From Ichthyophonus hoferi (lineage: Eukaryota > Opisthokonta > Ichthyosporea > Ichthyophonida > Ichthyophonidae), in the NCBI GenBank assembly GCA_002751075.1, contig NAOQ01000398.1:2287-66286 (forward strand): 64,000 bases of DNA, given 5' to 3'. Below the pieces are notes generated by a model. That model saw only the letters and a list, made by a program, of their open reading frames with translations. It made no database searches and was not told the origin of the DNA. A program made the translations under genes and the position numbers. Every line of letters starts with the position of its first letter. Position 1 is the first letter of the stretch. This document shows, in pieces, positions 1-14,830 of this stretch.

Positions 1-80
<80 letters not shown>
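1..80. repeat. (ATT)n microsatellite
   Basis: The first 80 bases are an uninterrupted run of ATT units that begins at or before the window edge. The following 81-950 is AT-rich with no exon I can support; it presumably holds the 5' UTR and promoter of the small gene starting at 951. Confidence 0.95.
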
Positions 81-950
81 GAATTGTATACCATAGAAAT
101 AGAAGACCACCAATAAGGACTAAGGTATTGCAACGTAAACTCAGCATATCTATGTCTACCTTTTTCATTAGAAAACTACATATGAATGGCATAAACACTT
201 AAGAATAGAATAACCTTTTATTCTCATAAATGTTTTCATTATATTATATATACTTTTATTTATTTCTCTTGTTATCTTGAATTATTTTAGAAACAATATT
301 TTTGAAGGCACATAGTTAAACATTATGTCATAATATCCATATTGGACCAGGCAGGTTGAACCAGGGTTATCAGATAGAATAAGAAAGATTTTGCCAGGGC
401 TGAATTGGGTTGGTGATATGTTATCTAGTCCAAAATCAACAAAGCCCCTTACTTGTCTCGTGCTCTTTTGGCTGACATCGACACACCATACAAGAGCCGC
501 AGAACTTGGATAAGACAGTGTATAGGAATGGTTAAGATCTGAAAATCAGAAGGTTATGACTGGATCATTGAGAGTAAATGAGACCAATAAGAGCAGATTT
601 ATATCGCACTATTTATTTGATCTGGGAAAAAATTATAAATTTCTCATGATCTAGAGTTATCTTAAAACTGAGTGACCAATAATAGGGCTTATATATCAGC
701 ATTTGGATTTTACCTGCGGCGCTTTTATAAATTGAGAGTTTGTTTCATTCGATCAAAAGTGGTGTGTGTTTTGTTTGTTGAAAAGTCTACAACTACAAAT
801 ATTTTTTGTTTATACACACTGTCTGTCAGAGAAAAAACAACGAATATATATAAAGTAATCATTAACGTGAAAAAAGCATCGTTTGCTGAAGCATTGCCCA
901 GCCCAAACTTCTACCTAAAGAACAATTTCAAGACTCAGCTAGTTTCAACA

Positions 951-1531
951 ATGGGTTCCGAGTTTGAACCAAAGTTAACCCAGGCTGACATCCATGAGTT
1001 TATCAAGTCTGAGTTGGCCTTACACCAATTGAGTGTAGACGCTGCCAAATCTCAGACTATCAATTCATTTTTTTCCCTATGTGCCACTGCTGTTGCAGTT
1101 ACAGGTGGCTATTTTACTTACCGTCGGTGGCAGAAATACCCAGGTAAAGCAGCAGCTGATAGCAATGTAGCAATGATAGAAGAGGTGCCTAACGAAGAAA
1201 AGACCATCATCTGTACAATACGCGACAGAAATGATGCCTCAGAAAAGGTAAACCACTCTTTCTTTCTTATAGACAAAGTTTTGTTTGTCATGACTTCATT
1301 TACAAGCTACACTTTGTTATTAATATGGCGCCCGTCGTATTGCTTCCGGATATTTATTTAGATTTATGACTTATTTATTTTCTTTGAAATTTGTATATTA
1401 ACACCGACATTTTATTTACACTGCAGGTGAAGTTGGGTAAAGACCGGTTTATCAAGGCAGGGGCCTTAGTGTCTGTGTCAATGCTTTGTGCAGCTGCGCG
1501 TCTGACTAGCTGGAAAATGAGTGGTTACTGA
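951..1531 (+). CDS. Small two-hydrophobic-segment protein, unrecognised
   Basis: Two exons, 951-1247 and 1427-1531, joined in phase 0 across a 179-bp GT-AG intron (gtaaac ... ctgcag), give 133 residues ending KMSGY. The ATG at 951 has an A at -3 and G at +4 and starts MGSEFEPKLTQADIHEFIK. The reading frame extends upstream to 672, but that part is low complexity and unlike the rest, so I take 951. Residues about 40-58 (SLCATAVAVTGGYFTYR) and about 108-122 (AGALVSVSMLCAAARL) are hydrophobic; the acidic linker between them carries a TIICTIRDRNDASEK stretch. The layout suggests a small membrane protein, possibly organellar. I do not recognise the family and assign no function. The clean splice and codon use make it a likely real gene. 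Confidence 0.65.
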
Positions 1532-3900
1532 ACATCTGAGATGTTTAACCAACTCGTCGAGATATTATCAGCCAGAACCCCAAAACCTTAATGTGAGGAT
1601 GTGAGAAGCAGCTGCATATATTATCCGTTTTCTATTTTGTCTTGCTTATTATTTTGTCAAATCCTTGTATGTTACGTACTTTTTTAGTCATGTTCACGCA
1701 CACCTCTCTCTTTCCTTGGCTTCAACAATATCACAGCCATCTTTTATTAGTATTGATACAAGGTATATGGGACTAAAACTAAGACTATGCTCCTGTAACT
1801 CTATGATTATGAGGCGTAGTAGTTTAGATATATATTTTTTTTCGCAGTCTTTTACTATAGTTTATTTTCTTTTCCTTGAATATTTAGAGTTAGGACTAGC
1901 AAGGTGGGTTTAATACATAGTATAGTTATGATTTGCCTTAAAAGGCGTTATAAAATATAAGTCGTTTTTGAACTTTATTAACTCAATAGAATGAATTTTA
2001 TTTATCAGTATGCTGGTACTGGTGACCAGCTAGAAAAATAAACAAATTCTTAAAATATAAACAGAACATTTAGGTCGTTTATGTAATGTAGTTCATGATC
2101 GAAGAGAAAGACTACGAGAAGATGACGTTCTCAAAGCATATAATTATGAGCCAATGCACTTCTAAATACCAGGGCTGAGATGGAAATTGATTGGCTGATG
2201 CAATAATTTTATAATCCTAGCACACATTATATCATTTACTACTGTAGTTCATGACCGAAGAGAAAGGCTACGGGAAGATGACGTTCTCAAAGCTTATAAT
2301 TATGAGCCAATGCACTTCTAAATACCAGGGCTGAAATGGAAATTGATTGGCTGACGCAATAATTTTATCAATCTAGCATACTATTTTATTAATTATATTA
2401 TATTATCATTTACTATTTTGCTATTATGCATACTATTAATTATAGTATAATATATAACCATATATTATCTAGTATTTTATTAAACTGTTATGTTGTAGCT
2501 TTATAAACCACTTGATCGCATCTGAACCACTGGCGCCATATCATAACATGCGCTGATCCTTGGACACCAACACTTGTTCGTTCAAACGGTATAGTCTACA
2601 TCTTATTTTAATCTAACGCTCTAACATATCAGGCCGTGGTACTATAGGGAATGCAACATGCATGTTGACCTGGTTTTTTCAGCTTGTTACTATTAACTTT
2701 TGTTAAAAATGTGTCAAGCATAAAATTGTGATTTTGCTGCTATAGTGTACTTATGTGCTGGAACTGATAGACATAATAATGAAGTAAGCATTAAACCTAC
2801 ATGATAACTAAACAAACAGAATATTTAGCACATAAAGCACATACGTCATCCGGCATGCATTAGTAAGCGCATCAATATTTTATTTAGTATATATACTACT
2901 AAACAAGTGCAAAATAATAGTTTACTTGTAGATCAATACAGGCTAAACTATTATTAATATTGAACTCTGAAGTGCAACTGAAACAGCAAGTTTATTCAGA
3001 TATTTTATTAAATGTAATCAACAAGCTTATATGTCACTTGGATCTTCATTTGTCTATATATGACAGGCATGTTGTGTATCTTTAATGGTTGGTGCTAACA
3101 GTATTTCTCTACTACTGGGTATGGATAATACCAGTCTTGATCTGACGTAGTTAATATCCTGTAAGAGTAGTGTGCAAAGCTGGCATTTGTGGTTTCCGTT
3201 CATCTATTGTTAAATAAATGAGATATCCCAGGAAGTCCTTATCTTCTATAATATCTAATCTGCTACAAGATCATTACCTCTGAATGAATACACGGTTTGG
3301 CCGCAGTCCGGACAAAAAGCAGATGATGAAATGATTAGTCTTATTAGTTAATTGCACAATGTTGTCTCCCGCTCACATATACGCGATGTGACCCCACTCA
3401 AATACGAAACCATTCGTAACACACTACACTTTGCATTTATTATTTAACTAAACAATACCATAGGATATACGCATACTCGGTTGCATTTTTTTTGTTGAAT
3501 GTCTAGTTCACCATTGGTACTAAATTGTAATAATAGTAACCATTATATAGCACTCCTTACTGATTGGTCTTATTATGCATTATTCACATTAGCACTTGAA
3601 CGAATCAAAGTATCGATTTGCTCCGAGTTAGAGCGGAGATAAAATTACAATAGTCGGTACACGCGCCTTCTCTAGAACCTCTCTACAACTGAATCTGGAG
3701 GACAAATCAGATCAACGAGCTATTGCCACCGCCCGGCGAAATCAACTATTACACGATTTCAATTAGAGATCCCAAAGCCTGTACAAGTAGAACTATTTAA
3801 GAATTAAATATTTGTTATGTCGCATTAGGGAACCACGAACAAAAAGAGTACTAAACGTACTTTAATTCTCACTCTAAAAAAACCTCTTTTTCTCTGCAAG
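1532..3900. other. Intergenic or upstream intron, no exon seen
   Basis: This AT-rich stretch follows the small gene and precedes the first lipase exon candidate. Apart from a direct duplication at 2088-2390 I see no coding exon, RNA gene or element. It could hold a 5' non-coding exon of the lipase gene. Confidence 0.6.
2088..2390. repeat. Direct tandem duplication, about 156-bp period
   Basis: Two copies of a block starting GTAGTTCATGA(T/C)CGAAGAG lie at 2088 and 2244. They share about 125 nearly identical bases up to the CAATAATTTTAT end and then diverge in short AT-rich linkers. Only a few substitutions separate the copies, so the duplication is fairly recent. Neither copy is open over any useful length. 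Confidence 0.9.
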
Positions 3901-4018
3901 AGTAGAAAAGCAAATCAAAAGGAGTTTTTCTTCGGATTCTAGTGATAAGAATGAGATTTTAGCCTACAAGCCTGATTCACGCCGACAATCGACCTTGCTC
4001 TCTTCTCCTTTCGTGTCA

Positions 4019-4102
4019 ATGTCAAGTTTTGAAAATTCAACCTCAACCGATTGGGAATCAGTAACTGAGGCGAACTCGGAAGAGCTAGTAGATATCCACC
4101 AG
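4019..4102 (+). other. Candidate first coding exon of the lipase gene
   Basis: The frame from ATG 4019 reads MSSFENSTSTDWESV and ends at CACCAG before a gtgaca donor, phase 0. The same frame is open back to 3878, with a pyrimidine-rich stretch and acceptor near 3900, so the exon could instead be internal, starting at 3901. The Ser/Thr/Glu composition suits a disordered cytosolic N-terminus. The link to the next secure exon (7753) is not resolved. A candidate exon beginning 5150 after tatttctag is open in two frames. Confidence 0.4.
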
Positions 4103-7100
4103 GTGACATCATACAAAAGATGCCAACCAGATCCTACCTCACCACATGTGTTACCCAGCAACTAAACTCATACCACAAATTGCTATCTAATCTGTTATGT
4201 ATTTATATAGGGGATAGGCTAGAGGTTGACATTATATTGTATTTGAGAATCGGTAGTAGTTCTAGCGTCTTGCCCACAGCTTTCGGGATACAAAATGGAA
4301 TATCGTATAGTAGTTAATTTTTGCTGGGCCAGCGGTAGTAATAGTCACTTGATTTGATCTGTCCTTAAGGCTCAGTGGTTGTGGCTGAAGTTTTATGGAA
4401 GATGCGTGTAATATCTAATATCTCTAAGTAGTAAGTATACCTCTGTTCAAATTCAGAGGAAATTGAGGATTTGATTTGTTTAGGTGCTAATGTGGAAATT
4501 GCTTAAAGAGACCGATCAGTAAGGCAGTAAGGGGTTCTATATTACGATATAATAACTATTATCACAATTTAATGTTAGTAAACAATTGTTTAATTCCTGT
4601 AGGGGCGAGAGACCTGGACATTCATTATTGTACTCAAGCCCAATACTGGAATGGACATTACAATAAAGGTACAATGATTATATAGTACAGGTCAAGTTTT
4701 TTTCGATCATTAATATGAAGTATAAATATCCGTGTTTATTATTAGTTGTTTCCATTCCTTTTATCCTTTTCACAACATCTGTTTAACACGGGTATAAATC
4801 ATGGCTGTGTTCATCAATGTTAATGGGACCTATCGTAAAGATCTTTATTGGCTAATACAACGCATAGAAGGCCACTGAGGCCCATTAGAGGTATCTGGTC
4901 TTGTCTCAATGATTTAATACTATTGTTTGGGTTGATCCCAGAAGAACCTTCCCATTGATTACATACTCTTTAATATACCAATGCCTAATTTTTTGTGCCT
5001 TGTGGCTCTTGGGACAAAATTATTCTCAGTAAGATGAATGGCAGATTGATTGTCAGCGGGCTTAATGCATCCAATCTACATGCATGTGGAGAATCAATTT
5101 TCATAATACACTACCTTCAAATTTACATTTGAGCTATCAATATTTCTAGTTTCAAAGTGTCACATGGTATTGTACAAAGCAACTGAGCAACACTCACATA
5201 TCACCTCAGCTACCACCGTCAGATGCCAGACGCCAGAGCCAGAGCCAGCAGGAACATTTAATATGCAGTTTGGTCCTTTGCCTTCTTTTTTTGAAAAAAA
5301 ATTAGTTGCCATACCACAGTCACTTCTGAATGTCAACGACTATTGCCTGGGTCATTTAGTGAACCACAACCTACAACTAAGTAGTCAGTACATTAAGATT
5401 TTTTCCATATTCCTTTTTCATATTTTTTATGCCCTAGCTGGAATAATTTAGGCATATCTCCTTATAGCTACAGTCAATAATGATAAGTTGTTATATTGAG
5501 TTGACCTACAACTTTTGTGTTTTATGAGACGCGTTCATTGAGGAAGGGCTGAGTTCCGAGAAGTTAATCAAGTCTAAAATGAAATTTTTTTTGCATTTTT
5601 TGGCAAATTTTCTCATTAAACAGCAACAATTATTTCTCCAAGTCATTCAGAAGTCAGAGAACCGCCTACTAGCATTCAATGGTGACAATGGTTATTATAC
5701 ACTTAGTAATATAAGACCCCTTCCTGATCGAGCTTATTATGTAATTTCTACATACCGACTTTTTTTATTTAGTTTGTCAATACAAAAATCAGTTTATCTC
5801 AAATTTTAATTACAAAATCCAATCGGCACGAAATACATAATCATGATATCTATGTATTAACCGCATTTAAGTACAAAGAAATACCACACAAGAGCTAATA
5901 GTAACAAAATTAAACTTCGGCTAATGGTGTCAGAAGGAAGAAAAGGCACCTAATAGGCAGGTACTCTCGCACCACACGGGCGTTACTTCCATTCATCATA
6001 CTCTTAAAAAGAAACTGAGAAGAAACATTACAAATGCCTCTTTAGATTTTTCTACTATATATATAATTTCAAACATCGCAAACGATTGTGGGATCTAGAT
6101 AATGACGTTACTTGATTACCAGTAGTTTGCCAACGTCTTACAATATATGTAAATGAGCCCAATAGCATTAGGCTCATCGTATGGAACGAACCTAAGGTAT
6201 ACTGCATACTGTATATGTTATGTATATCAGGTTCATACACTACTACTATAAGTTTCATATCTATACACTCTTGGTATTGTATTTGAACGTAAATAAAACT
6301 TATATTTTCATGGAGTAGAATACTGGTAGTGTAACACGACCCCTTACCGTTTCATTTTCTCTTCTAATGTGTATTAAAGTTTTCGAAATATGAAACGTAT
6401 GAAGTTTCGAAATAAGGCTAGTGCGAGTCACCATAAAGAAAGTGCATGCCTTGAGACACCAGTACCTTCATTTCTAATTCGAAAAGGCAGGTTTATTTTG
6501 TGTCCTTGTTTATATATATATTGTTTGATTTTTTGGAGGGATCTAAAGTTACACGATGGTTGTGTACGCGTACCTGTATGATATGGAAGTAAGATATGCG
6601 CACTTTTGAGCGACCCAGTTTTTTAATCCCTTTATATACACCATAATCGTTTATGTATGCATGTGGACGTATATCATTCCGATATAGCGAAAAATGCAAG
6701 ATGCCGTTGAAATACTCTTTCTTTCTTTCTTTTTAATCAATCATTTCTTTGTTCAGTTACATGCTTTGTATGGACTGGTTGAAGAAATAGACGCCAGGTA
6801 TTTTTAATAGAATTTTTAATTTCAATTGCGGAAGAGTTAGTTGAGTAAGATATACGACGTATATTTTAAAATGAGATAGTTCTGTTTTACTGATAGCAGG
6901 GTAAACATTCAAATATATTATTATGGATGATATACATGTGGTGGTTTGCCAAGGGTTGCAGGGGGAGCAACCCAATTATAGTGCGGATTAAAAATATAAG
7001 AAGAAGGATGCGGATAAAGCTAGAATATCACGTACGAGCTTGTGAACATTTCTACACATCTTTATATCTTTATTTGCAGTATTTATACACATGCATATAG

Positions 7101-8620
7101 TCGAATGATAAAAACCAATACAGAAAAATAAGGAAAACCAAAGAGGGCAGTGTGAGGGGAAAAGAAACTACAGGAACATATGCCTATAATTCGACACATG
7201 ATAAGAAATAAACAATAAGTTAATAGATATATAGATAGATAGAGAAGGAGAAAGTTAAAGACTACAGACAACCAATGTATTAGAAGATTAGGGTGAGGCA
7301 AGGAGCAATTCTATTGGTAACTGAGAGGTTATGCAGATATTGCAAGTACAAAGCGAGTATTGGTGCGAGTTGAGTGGGGAGGGGGTAATGACTTGATAAT
7401 AGGTAGTAGGGAAAGGAGGTAGTCACGTGATATTTATTACTTAATGGGGTTATCAATCATCATACCTTGCCCACTGTGATCTCTTAGGATGCTGGATTAT
7501 TTTATATTCTTTAGTTGTTCCCAAGGCCATATGTGAGATTTGAATCAATAATTATATATATAGTTTTTCTTAATCCATGCAAACCTTACAATGTTTTTTT
7601 AGCATTACAATGCCTTGCATTCTCCATTATTACTATGTATTAATTGGTTGATTTTCCAATAACCTACAATGAACGATGCCCTTACACCCAATGAGAACAG
7701 TCATCTATGATTGCATATGTTTTTATCGTTTGACCGAGTTTCTCTTTCACAGATTCCAATTCATCTCTAGGCTCATTACTCCATACGTCAAAGAATGCCA
7801 CTACTACGAAGGCCAAAAAGGCAGGGTATGCACATAGTCTATCTAAGTACCTGAACATTGTCACACTTTTACTGTACGATGGCGAGGGTAAGAGCCATTA
7901 TTCTTCACCTTATATCTGGACCTATCATAATCCAGTCTACTCAACAATGATTGGTAGATTCACCTTTGTTGTTAAAAAATATAATTTTACCTATTCCACT
8001 ATCATATTATGATGGCTTATATCGATACAATAACCAAAATGTACACTTGTGGCTTCATCTTTGCCAGCAGGAATCTATCCTGTGACCTTTCCACCATGTT
8101 ATCCCGTTTGCCTTGACATCACCGTTTTTCTTTCTTGCCTAGTAGGCTAATCAGCAATATATTAATTATCTTACAAGGTATCTTTTTATACACTTCTAAA
8201 AACATATTTTTACTATTATACGATCCTTGCTCAATCCCCGATCATATATTTTGGTTTTATCTTGACTTTGACCGTTCTGCTGTTGCCAGTGGGTGTTTTA
8301 AGGTGATGAAATCATATTAGAGTATAGTAGACGAGTAGTTATTCTTTCCAGTTCAAAGATAGAGACAGAGGAATTCGAGATGAGTAGAGATCCATGTGTG
8401 CTTGCATGTATCACATTCTGATGTATATAAGCGAGGCCACACTCATCTATACCCTTATACATTATACCAACGTTCTATTATTTTATTATTAAATATGGAA
8501 ACGTATGTATGTCTCTCCTGCACCTATCATACCTCGTAAAGCATATTTACTGGCAGACTGACCCACCTATTAAATCTCTTCCCATCTGCTATCTATATAC
8601 TTACTACGCAGCTCACATAG

Positions 8621-8672
<52 letters not shown>

Positions 8673-11600
8673 CCACCAATATTTAGTTATTTACCTATTG
8701 TCCTGATATTTTATTTACATATTCATCTGCTCATTCATATAATTCACATTTTTCAGACCAATTACTACATCTACCCAAGTATACATCAAAATTCAGTTTA
8801 CTCCCAGCACATCTACACGGCCATATATATATATACATATACACGTGAATATACACATATTTCAAATTACATAAATAATATGCACAAGCATCAATTTATC
8901 AAAGAAAAAATATACACCCACTTACAGCATACACATCCTACAGGGGAGCCTATCACCAAACATTCATAATATTATCCACAACTTTGCTTTCTTTATCCTA
9001 TCTATACATGGCCATATAGGCATCTTCTTGTCAGACACATACACAAATACACCACTTCTTTCCCTTTCTATTCACCTGTACGCTAACACACTCCCATTAC
9101 TACAAAAATGTTATTTCAGCCAGCCTTGGTGGTCTGTGCCTCTAGTATACTACGAAAGGACATGTCACCTAGTTTTTAGTCAATGGATAGACTGGATCAT
9201 AAAGTATGCGCCATTCACCGAGACCATAATGACCTACACCACTCTGTACATGGGACTGCAGGTAGAGTATGGAAGGGGATATGTTGGGAGGAGAAAATAT
9301 TAGACAAGAAAAGTAAATTGTCAGAGGGTTTCCCGGTGTTGAGGCTGGCTGAACTCAAGCCAATGATAACGAAGTGTATGACGTTTGCACACCGTCATAC
9401 ACACACGTTTGGTCTATTGTAGTCTGATACTTTGTTTTTAAATGTCAGTGTATATATATATACCTATCCACACTTTATGGAAGTGTGTTAAATTCAAATT
9501 TCTATTTTTAGGCATTATGCATTATGCATTATAGCACGACTAGTACATATATCTCAACACAGAGATAGACTGATACCGATCTCCACCTACACAGACTTAT
9601 GTAAACACTCAGGCTCATACACACCAACACACCAACAACTACATGCACGTCATATATATATATATACTTACACATTTTTCTTGACAACAGGTCATAGGAT
9701 TGCTGTGGGGATTTGTCGTTAACGTACTTGGCCAGCTGGCTTTGGTGTTAGGCAGTCTGTCCTTCTACAAGTAAGGGGAAATGCTATGCTCTATCACAGG
9801 GCGAGTAGTCTTATTAGAGTAACTACAATCATACACAGGGTTTAGTACAAGAAATGATATAGCGATAGATATTCTTTTAATTAATTAAGACCAATTAATA
9901 GCAAGAACAGTTATGGTGGATAGCCTACTATAGGGTGTCCGTGTATTTATACGATTTATTTTTAACGTAAAATACATATACACACACGATTGTAAGTACA
10001 TATATGGAGAGATACACATATATGTGGATGGATTCATATGGATATATAATATCATATATCTATACATCAATGCATACACATATAAGTACACATGCCATGT
10101 ATACCTACCTATCTACCTTCCTACACGTATACATCATACATAATTAAGTAAGTCACCCATCCTATTACAGAAAGGAGGAATCTGTTGTACATGTTGTAGC
10201 CACGCTGTATGTGATATGGAGCATCGTTCGTATTCTTATAGTGTTTGCAAGGTTTCTTTGGCGGCTTAGCTGGGAGAGTTTAACCAACTTTCCGACCCAA
10301 CGAAAGGTTAGCCAGTGCATGACATCTACTTTGGTTCTATATTTTATACACGTTTATATTTATACCATTTCTTTCTCCCCCACGCACATTAAAGTATCTA
10401 CCTACGCTCATATTCACCTCTCATTTCTCACTCACTTATTTTTACGTTGTAACCGTGCGTGTGACCATCTCTTACAGATGGTTCTGTTGGATCGGAATGG
10501 CAGGCAGGTCATGGTGGCCATTCTAGGTGGCATGCTCTTTATGACCACGTCTTCCATCGTCATTCCCTACCTTTGTAATGGTGTGTGTGTTTCTTTCCTT
10601 TGCTTTTTTCACCTCCCTCCTCCCCCCAAACCATTTTTTATATGCGCGGGGATGATTTTTATCCAATCCGAGCAATGTTTGTCCCCCCATCCCTCTCTCC
10701 CTCTTTTCTTTACCAGGAAGGGATATAGCATTGCTTTTCAGTAATTTCTAAGGTGGTATACACTATTAATGTACTGGAACTGGTCTGCTGTCTTACATTG
10801 TTGACTCGCGATATAGAGTCACGAGTGTAGATGTTGCCTAAGACCATAGTTGCTTCTTGCTTGTATACACGATTAACAAGGTTCAACGCCGTGTTTCGAT
10901 ATAGTACTACCTTTATTTTTTCAACCGCAAGATTCCTTACGTATATGTTTGCTTAGGTTATATATATTGGCTTCATATTATACTATACTGCGTAATAACG
11001 TAGTTGAGAAAATGTGTAATAATGCCATTCGTTAATTCTTCAGAGTTGATTTTATCTCATGGTAATCTCAGGTTGCTTATCTGGTTTGTTGTATTAGTAT
11101 TAGTCCATAATCATGTGATAAGACCCAATAAAGGGAATACCAATTTGGGGTGCCCTTGTCAACTACCTCCACACATAAACATAGGATGTATGGATTATAC
11201 ACATGCCATCTATTTATCACACGTACTATTTTAAATGTACAATACCCTAGTGTCTGCGACTGCGAACACTGAAGTATATTATTGCGTCATGTGGGTTTTT
11301 TTGTACCCTAATTTAGGCAAGCTTGTTCATTAGATAGTGTAATCTTCCCCTTGTGGGGCTAAAGGTAAAGGGTAGAGATTCGTATATACAGTATATACAT
11401 GCATAGGGTATAATGACTGCAATATTATTGACTAAAACATAACATAATTAACATTAACAATCACCGAATCCACATGGAACCTTTGCAACATCCAATGATG
11501 ATTTGCAATAAAAGTTGTCCTAATCGTTAGAATATAATTAACCAATGATTAAGATTATTTAAAAATAGTAACCATCACGCACGTACACAGGTGATAATAA

Positions 11601-14600
11601 ATTCCAAGAGATTGCAGCCTTACAACACATGTGCAGCCGACCATGGTCCATGATATTGTGGGCTCAGGAATTCAAGCAACATCGAATATTGAAGTTAACT
11701 ATTAATATTGGCTTGGTGCAGGTCAGTGCATTACACATTTTTTAACATCTCCGTGCATGTGTGGATATATGGAGTCAGATCTGTATGTGTGGGTGTGGGC
11801 TTGTTTTCTTTTTCTTTCTCCTTTGGGGCTTGGGGTCGGGTAAAGGGGTTAGATGAAGAGATGTGGCTTGGTAAGTAATTGGCTACAAAAAGACGTTGCC
11901 GTCCTTTTTCTTTCCTCATGACTATGGTGGAAAAACATGATTATTGGAACGACAGACAGTGGTACAGAGGAAATAAATAGAAAGACAAAGGATCTATTGG
12001 CCTTACATAGCTGTAGTCAAGACGCTAGGAGCACGAATATGGATATATGTTGATATTTATATGTGTAGATGTATGCCTGTCCGTCTCTATCTACACATAC
12101 TGGTCTAGGGTTCTCTCTTACAGGATACCATGTCTTGATCCTTGTTTGTGGGCGGCCTAGGCTTAATATGGTGACCCTGTCCTACTATAATAGAGATCAT
12201 TTGATACGCAATATATGCATATTTTCCCCTATGCATCTATGGTTGCCAATACTAACATATATGCCTTGTTTACAACAGTGGCTCCAGTTTTTACTATATG
12301 AGATACCTGATTGGAGCCGTGCCTTTGCCAAGAAGCCCATCATTGCTGCTATACTTTCCCTCTTAGTGGTAGTGCTGATGGTACTTATCTCCCCTACTAT
12401 CTCGCACATTTCGTACTATATCCATCTATCTACCCACTTGGTCTGTTTCACCACTTACCCTGTCAACACCCTTGTCAATATTCCTTCTTTCCTTGGCCCC
12501 TCTTTGCCCCTATCTGACCTTTTTCCCCACTGTCTTTATTATCAATTTTGACTCTGCTCATTTCCATCATTCACCTACAACTTTTCTTTTTAAACTCTCA
12601 TTTTTCTGCTACTTTATTCAATCTAAACATCTAAACAGCTTTTTCGCCTTCATGATTGTGACCCAATGAAATGTTTCAACAATAATATTAATAATACACT
12701 ACCTGGCATGAAATATTAACTAAAAATAGTCATGCTAACCCCATTGAATACATTTGGATACCACTATAACCATCAATATTATATGCAATCAAGCGATGTA
12801 TAATTGTATATGATGGGCTGACGGCATTGTACACAGTGCAAAGTAGCACGGACAGAGCTGGTTTCGCACAAGCTACTTTATATTTGCGTTTTTTGATGTA
12901 ATTTCCATCCCATATACAACCATCTTTAACACCATTATTCTCTTCTGATAGGGTGCTACCTTGGTTTGGGCAGTGGACTGGCTTGCAGACAATATGGGAG
13001 TCAATGCGAACTTGATAGGTTCACTTACAGGTGAGGCCTGTTACTCCATATCTTGTTAACAAACAGTACCACCTACCCAAACGTAGTCCCAAACAATTTT
13101 GTGGGGCCAACAATCGTATCATTTACATCTAAGAGATTAACAGTGTTAATTAGCCATACCATTTACATATAAGAGATTAACAGTGTTAATTAACCATACC
13201 ATTTACATCTAAGAGATTAACAGTGTTAATTAACCATGCCATTTACATCTAAGAGATTAACTGTGTTAATTAACCGTAGCCTGCTCAGATAAAGTCAGCT
13301 AGATAAATGCAGGGGTATTTTTAAAATAGATTGGTATTAAGTGTTATAGGTAGATAGTCTTTATAGACAGGCAGAGATATTCCACAGAGACAGCATTCTA
13401 CCCAGTTAGTACTCGATATTGTCCCTGCAGCCACCCCACTACCCACGACATTTGCTAACTAATTCTATATACACGTTCCTATATGTACAAGCACAAGCAA
13501 GCAATACACTGCAAATAACCATTACCACCTATCTATCCTTATATCCCCCTACTCTCTCATACGTAAACACACCATTAAACCTACAGGTCTTCATATCTCG
13601 TTGGAAATAGCAGAGTTAGGCTTATTATCTGCCTGGATGTGGTTTTATATGCTGTTGGTTTCTACCGCGGAATGGCAGCCTAAGCCCTCTACAGCAGCAC
13701 AAGTAGGACATTTGTTATATGTTCATGTTCTTTTATATGTCTATACCTTAGCATGGACACTAAAAACACCTCCATGTATAAATATGCTTACTTGCAAACC
13801 CACATATATATACATACATATATGCATTGTGTATGCATAATCACAACTTATTTACTTTTAACCAATGCTTCACAACATGGAAGCACATGTCATGATATGT
13901 CAAAGGTTACCCTTTTAAGGTATAGCAAGTTAGTGCTTTTTAAAGTTTTCTTTTAATTTTATAGGGTTAATAGGAAACCCTTTGCACACCGCCACCTCTT
14001 TCTGCATCGTTGGTAGTATAATGATTGACACACATAGTTCTAATTGGGCTTAATCGAAGTAAAATATACATGAATATATGCAAGTGAGGATATGGTAGGA
14101 TGTGATAGGATATGTTACACACATACGAAATTCAGTGATATGTTTTCACATATAATCATATAATAGTAGACCGTTGTATATTCTATGATATCATGTGAGT
14201 CATTATAATATAATACATACACATGTACATGAGTTTGTGTTTATAATTGTTTGATATACAAATACGTGTGAGTATGCTTATGCCTATATGTATATCACAT
14301 GATATGACCTCATTGTGACGTATTGGTTGATTGATTATTAAGCATTTACTTGCAGCAACGTAGGGGCATGTTTGTGCGTACATATATATTGTAGGTTTGC
14401 ATGATATATTTATGTATTGAGACTATACATACAATCAACTCCAGAGATTCACGTTTATATGCATATAATAAAATTTATAAATGCATATATATATATACGT
14501 GTTCACATACACTTATATGTCCATCGTGTGTACTGTACTACCGCAAATACAATTCTATCCTCACCAATACCAACCCGTCTATCTATCCATGTAGGATCGC

Positions 14601-14796
14601 CTGCTTGTACCCGTATTTAAGAAGTTCAAATACACTCTTTTGGCCATGCTCTGCGGACAGTTTATTAAGAGCAGTGTGCATGCCCATAGAGGATTCTTGA
14701 TGGCTTCGGTATGCTTATTTGCTTCAATATTTCATTCTTTCATGTTTTAGTGCATGTAGAGGTATATGTATCAGTACATATATGTATGTATGTATG

Positions 14797-14830
<34 letters not shown>

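Noticed and set aside
672-950. Upstream extension of the small gene's frame
   Set aside because: The extension is low-complexity and AT-driven, while the ATG at 951 has a good context and starts soluble, protein-like sequence.
5164-5451. 95-residue frame beginning MVLYKATEQHSH
   Set aside because: Its phase does not match the preceding exon candidate, and another frame of the same DNA fits better; neither is secure.
9883-10091. Minus-strand 68-residue frame
   Set aside because: It overlaps a lipase intron and is built of ATACAT-type repeats; it is a shadow frame.
10865-10900. GGTTCAACGCC resembling a tRNA B box
   Set aside because: No matching A box, acceptor stem or anticodon arm could be drawn at proper spacing, and the T stem has a mismatch.
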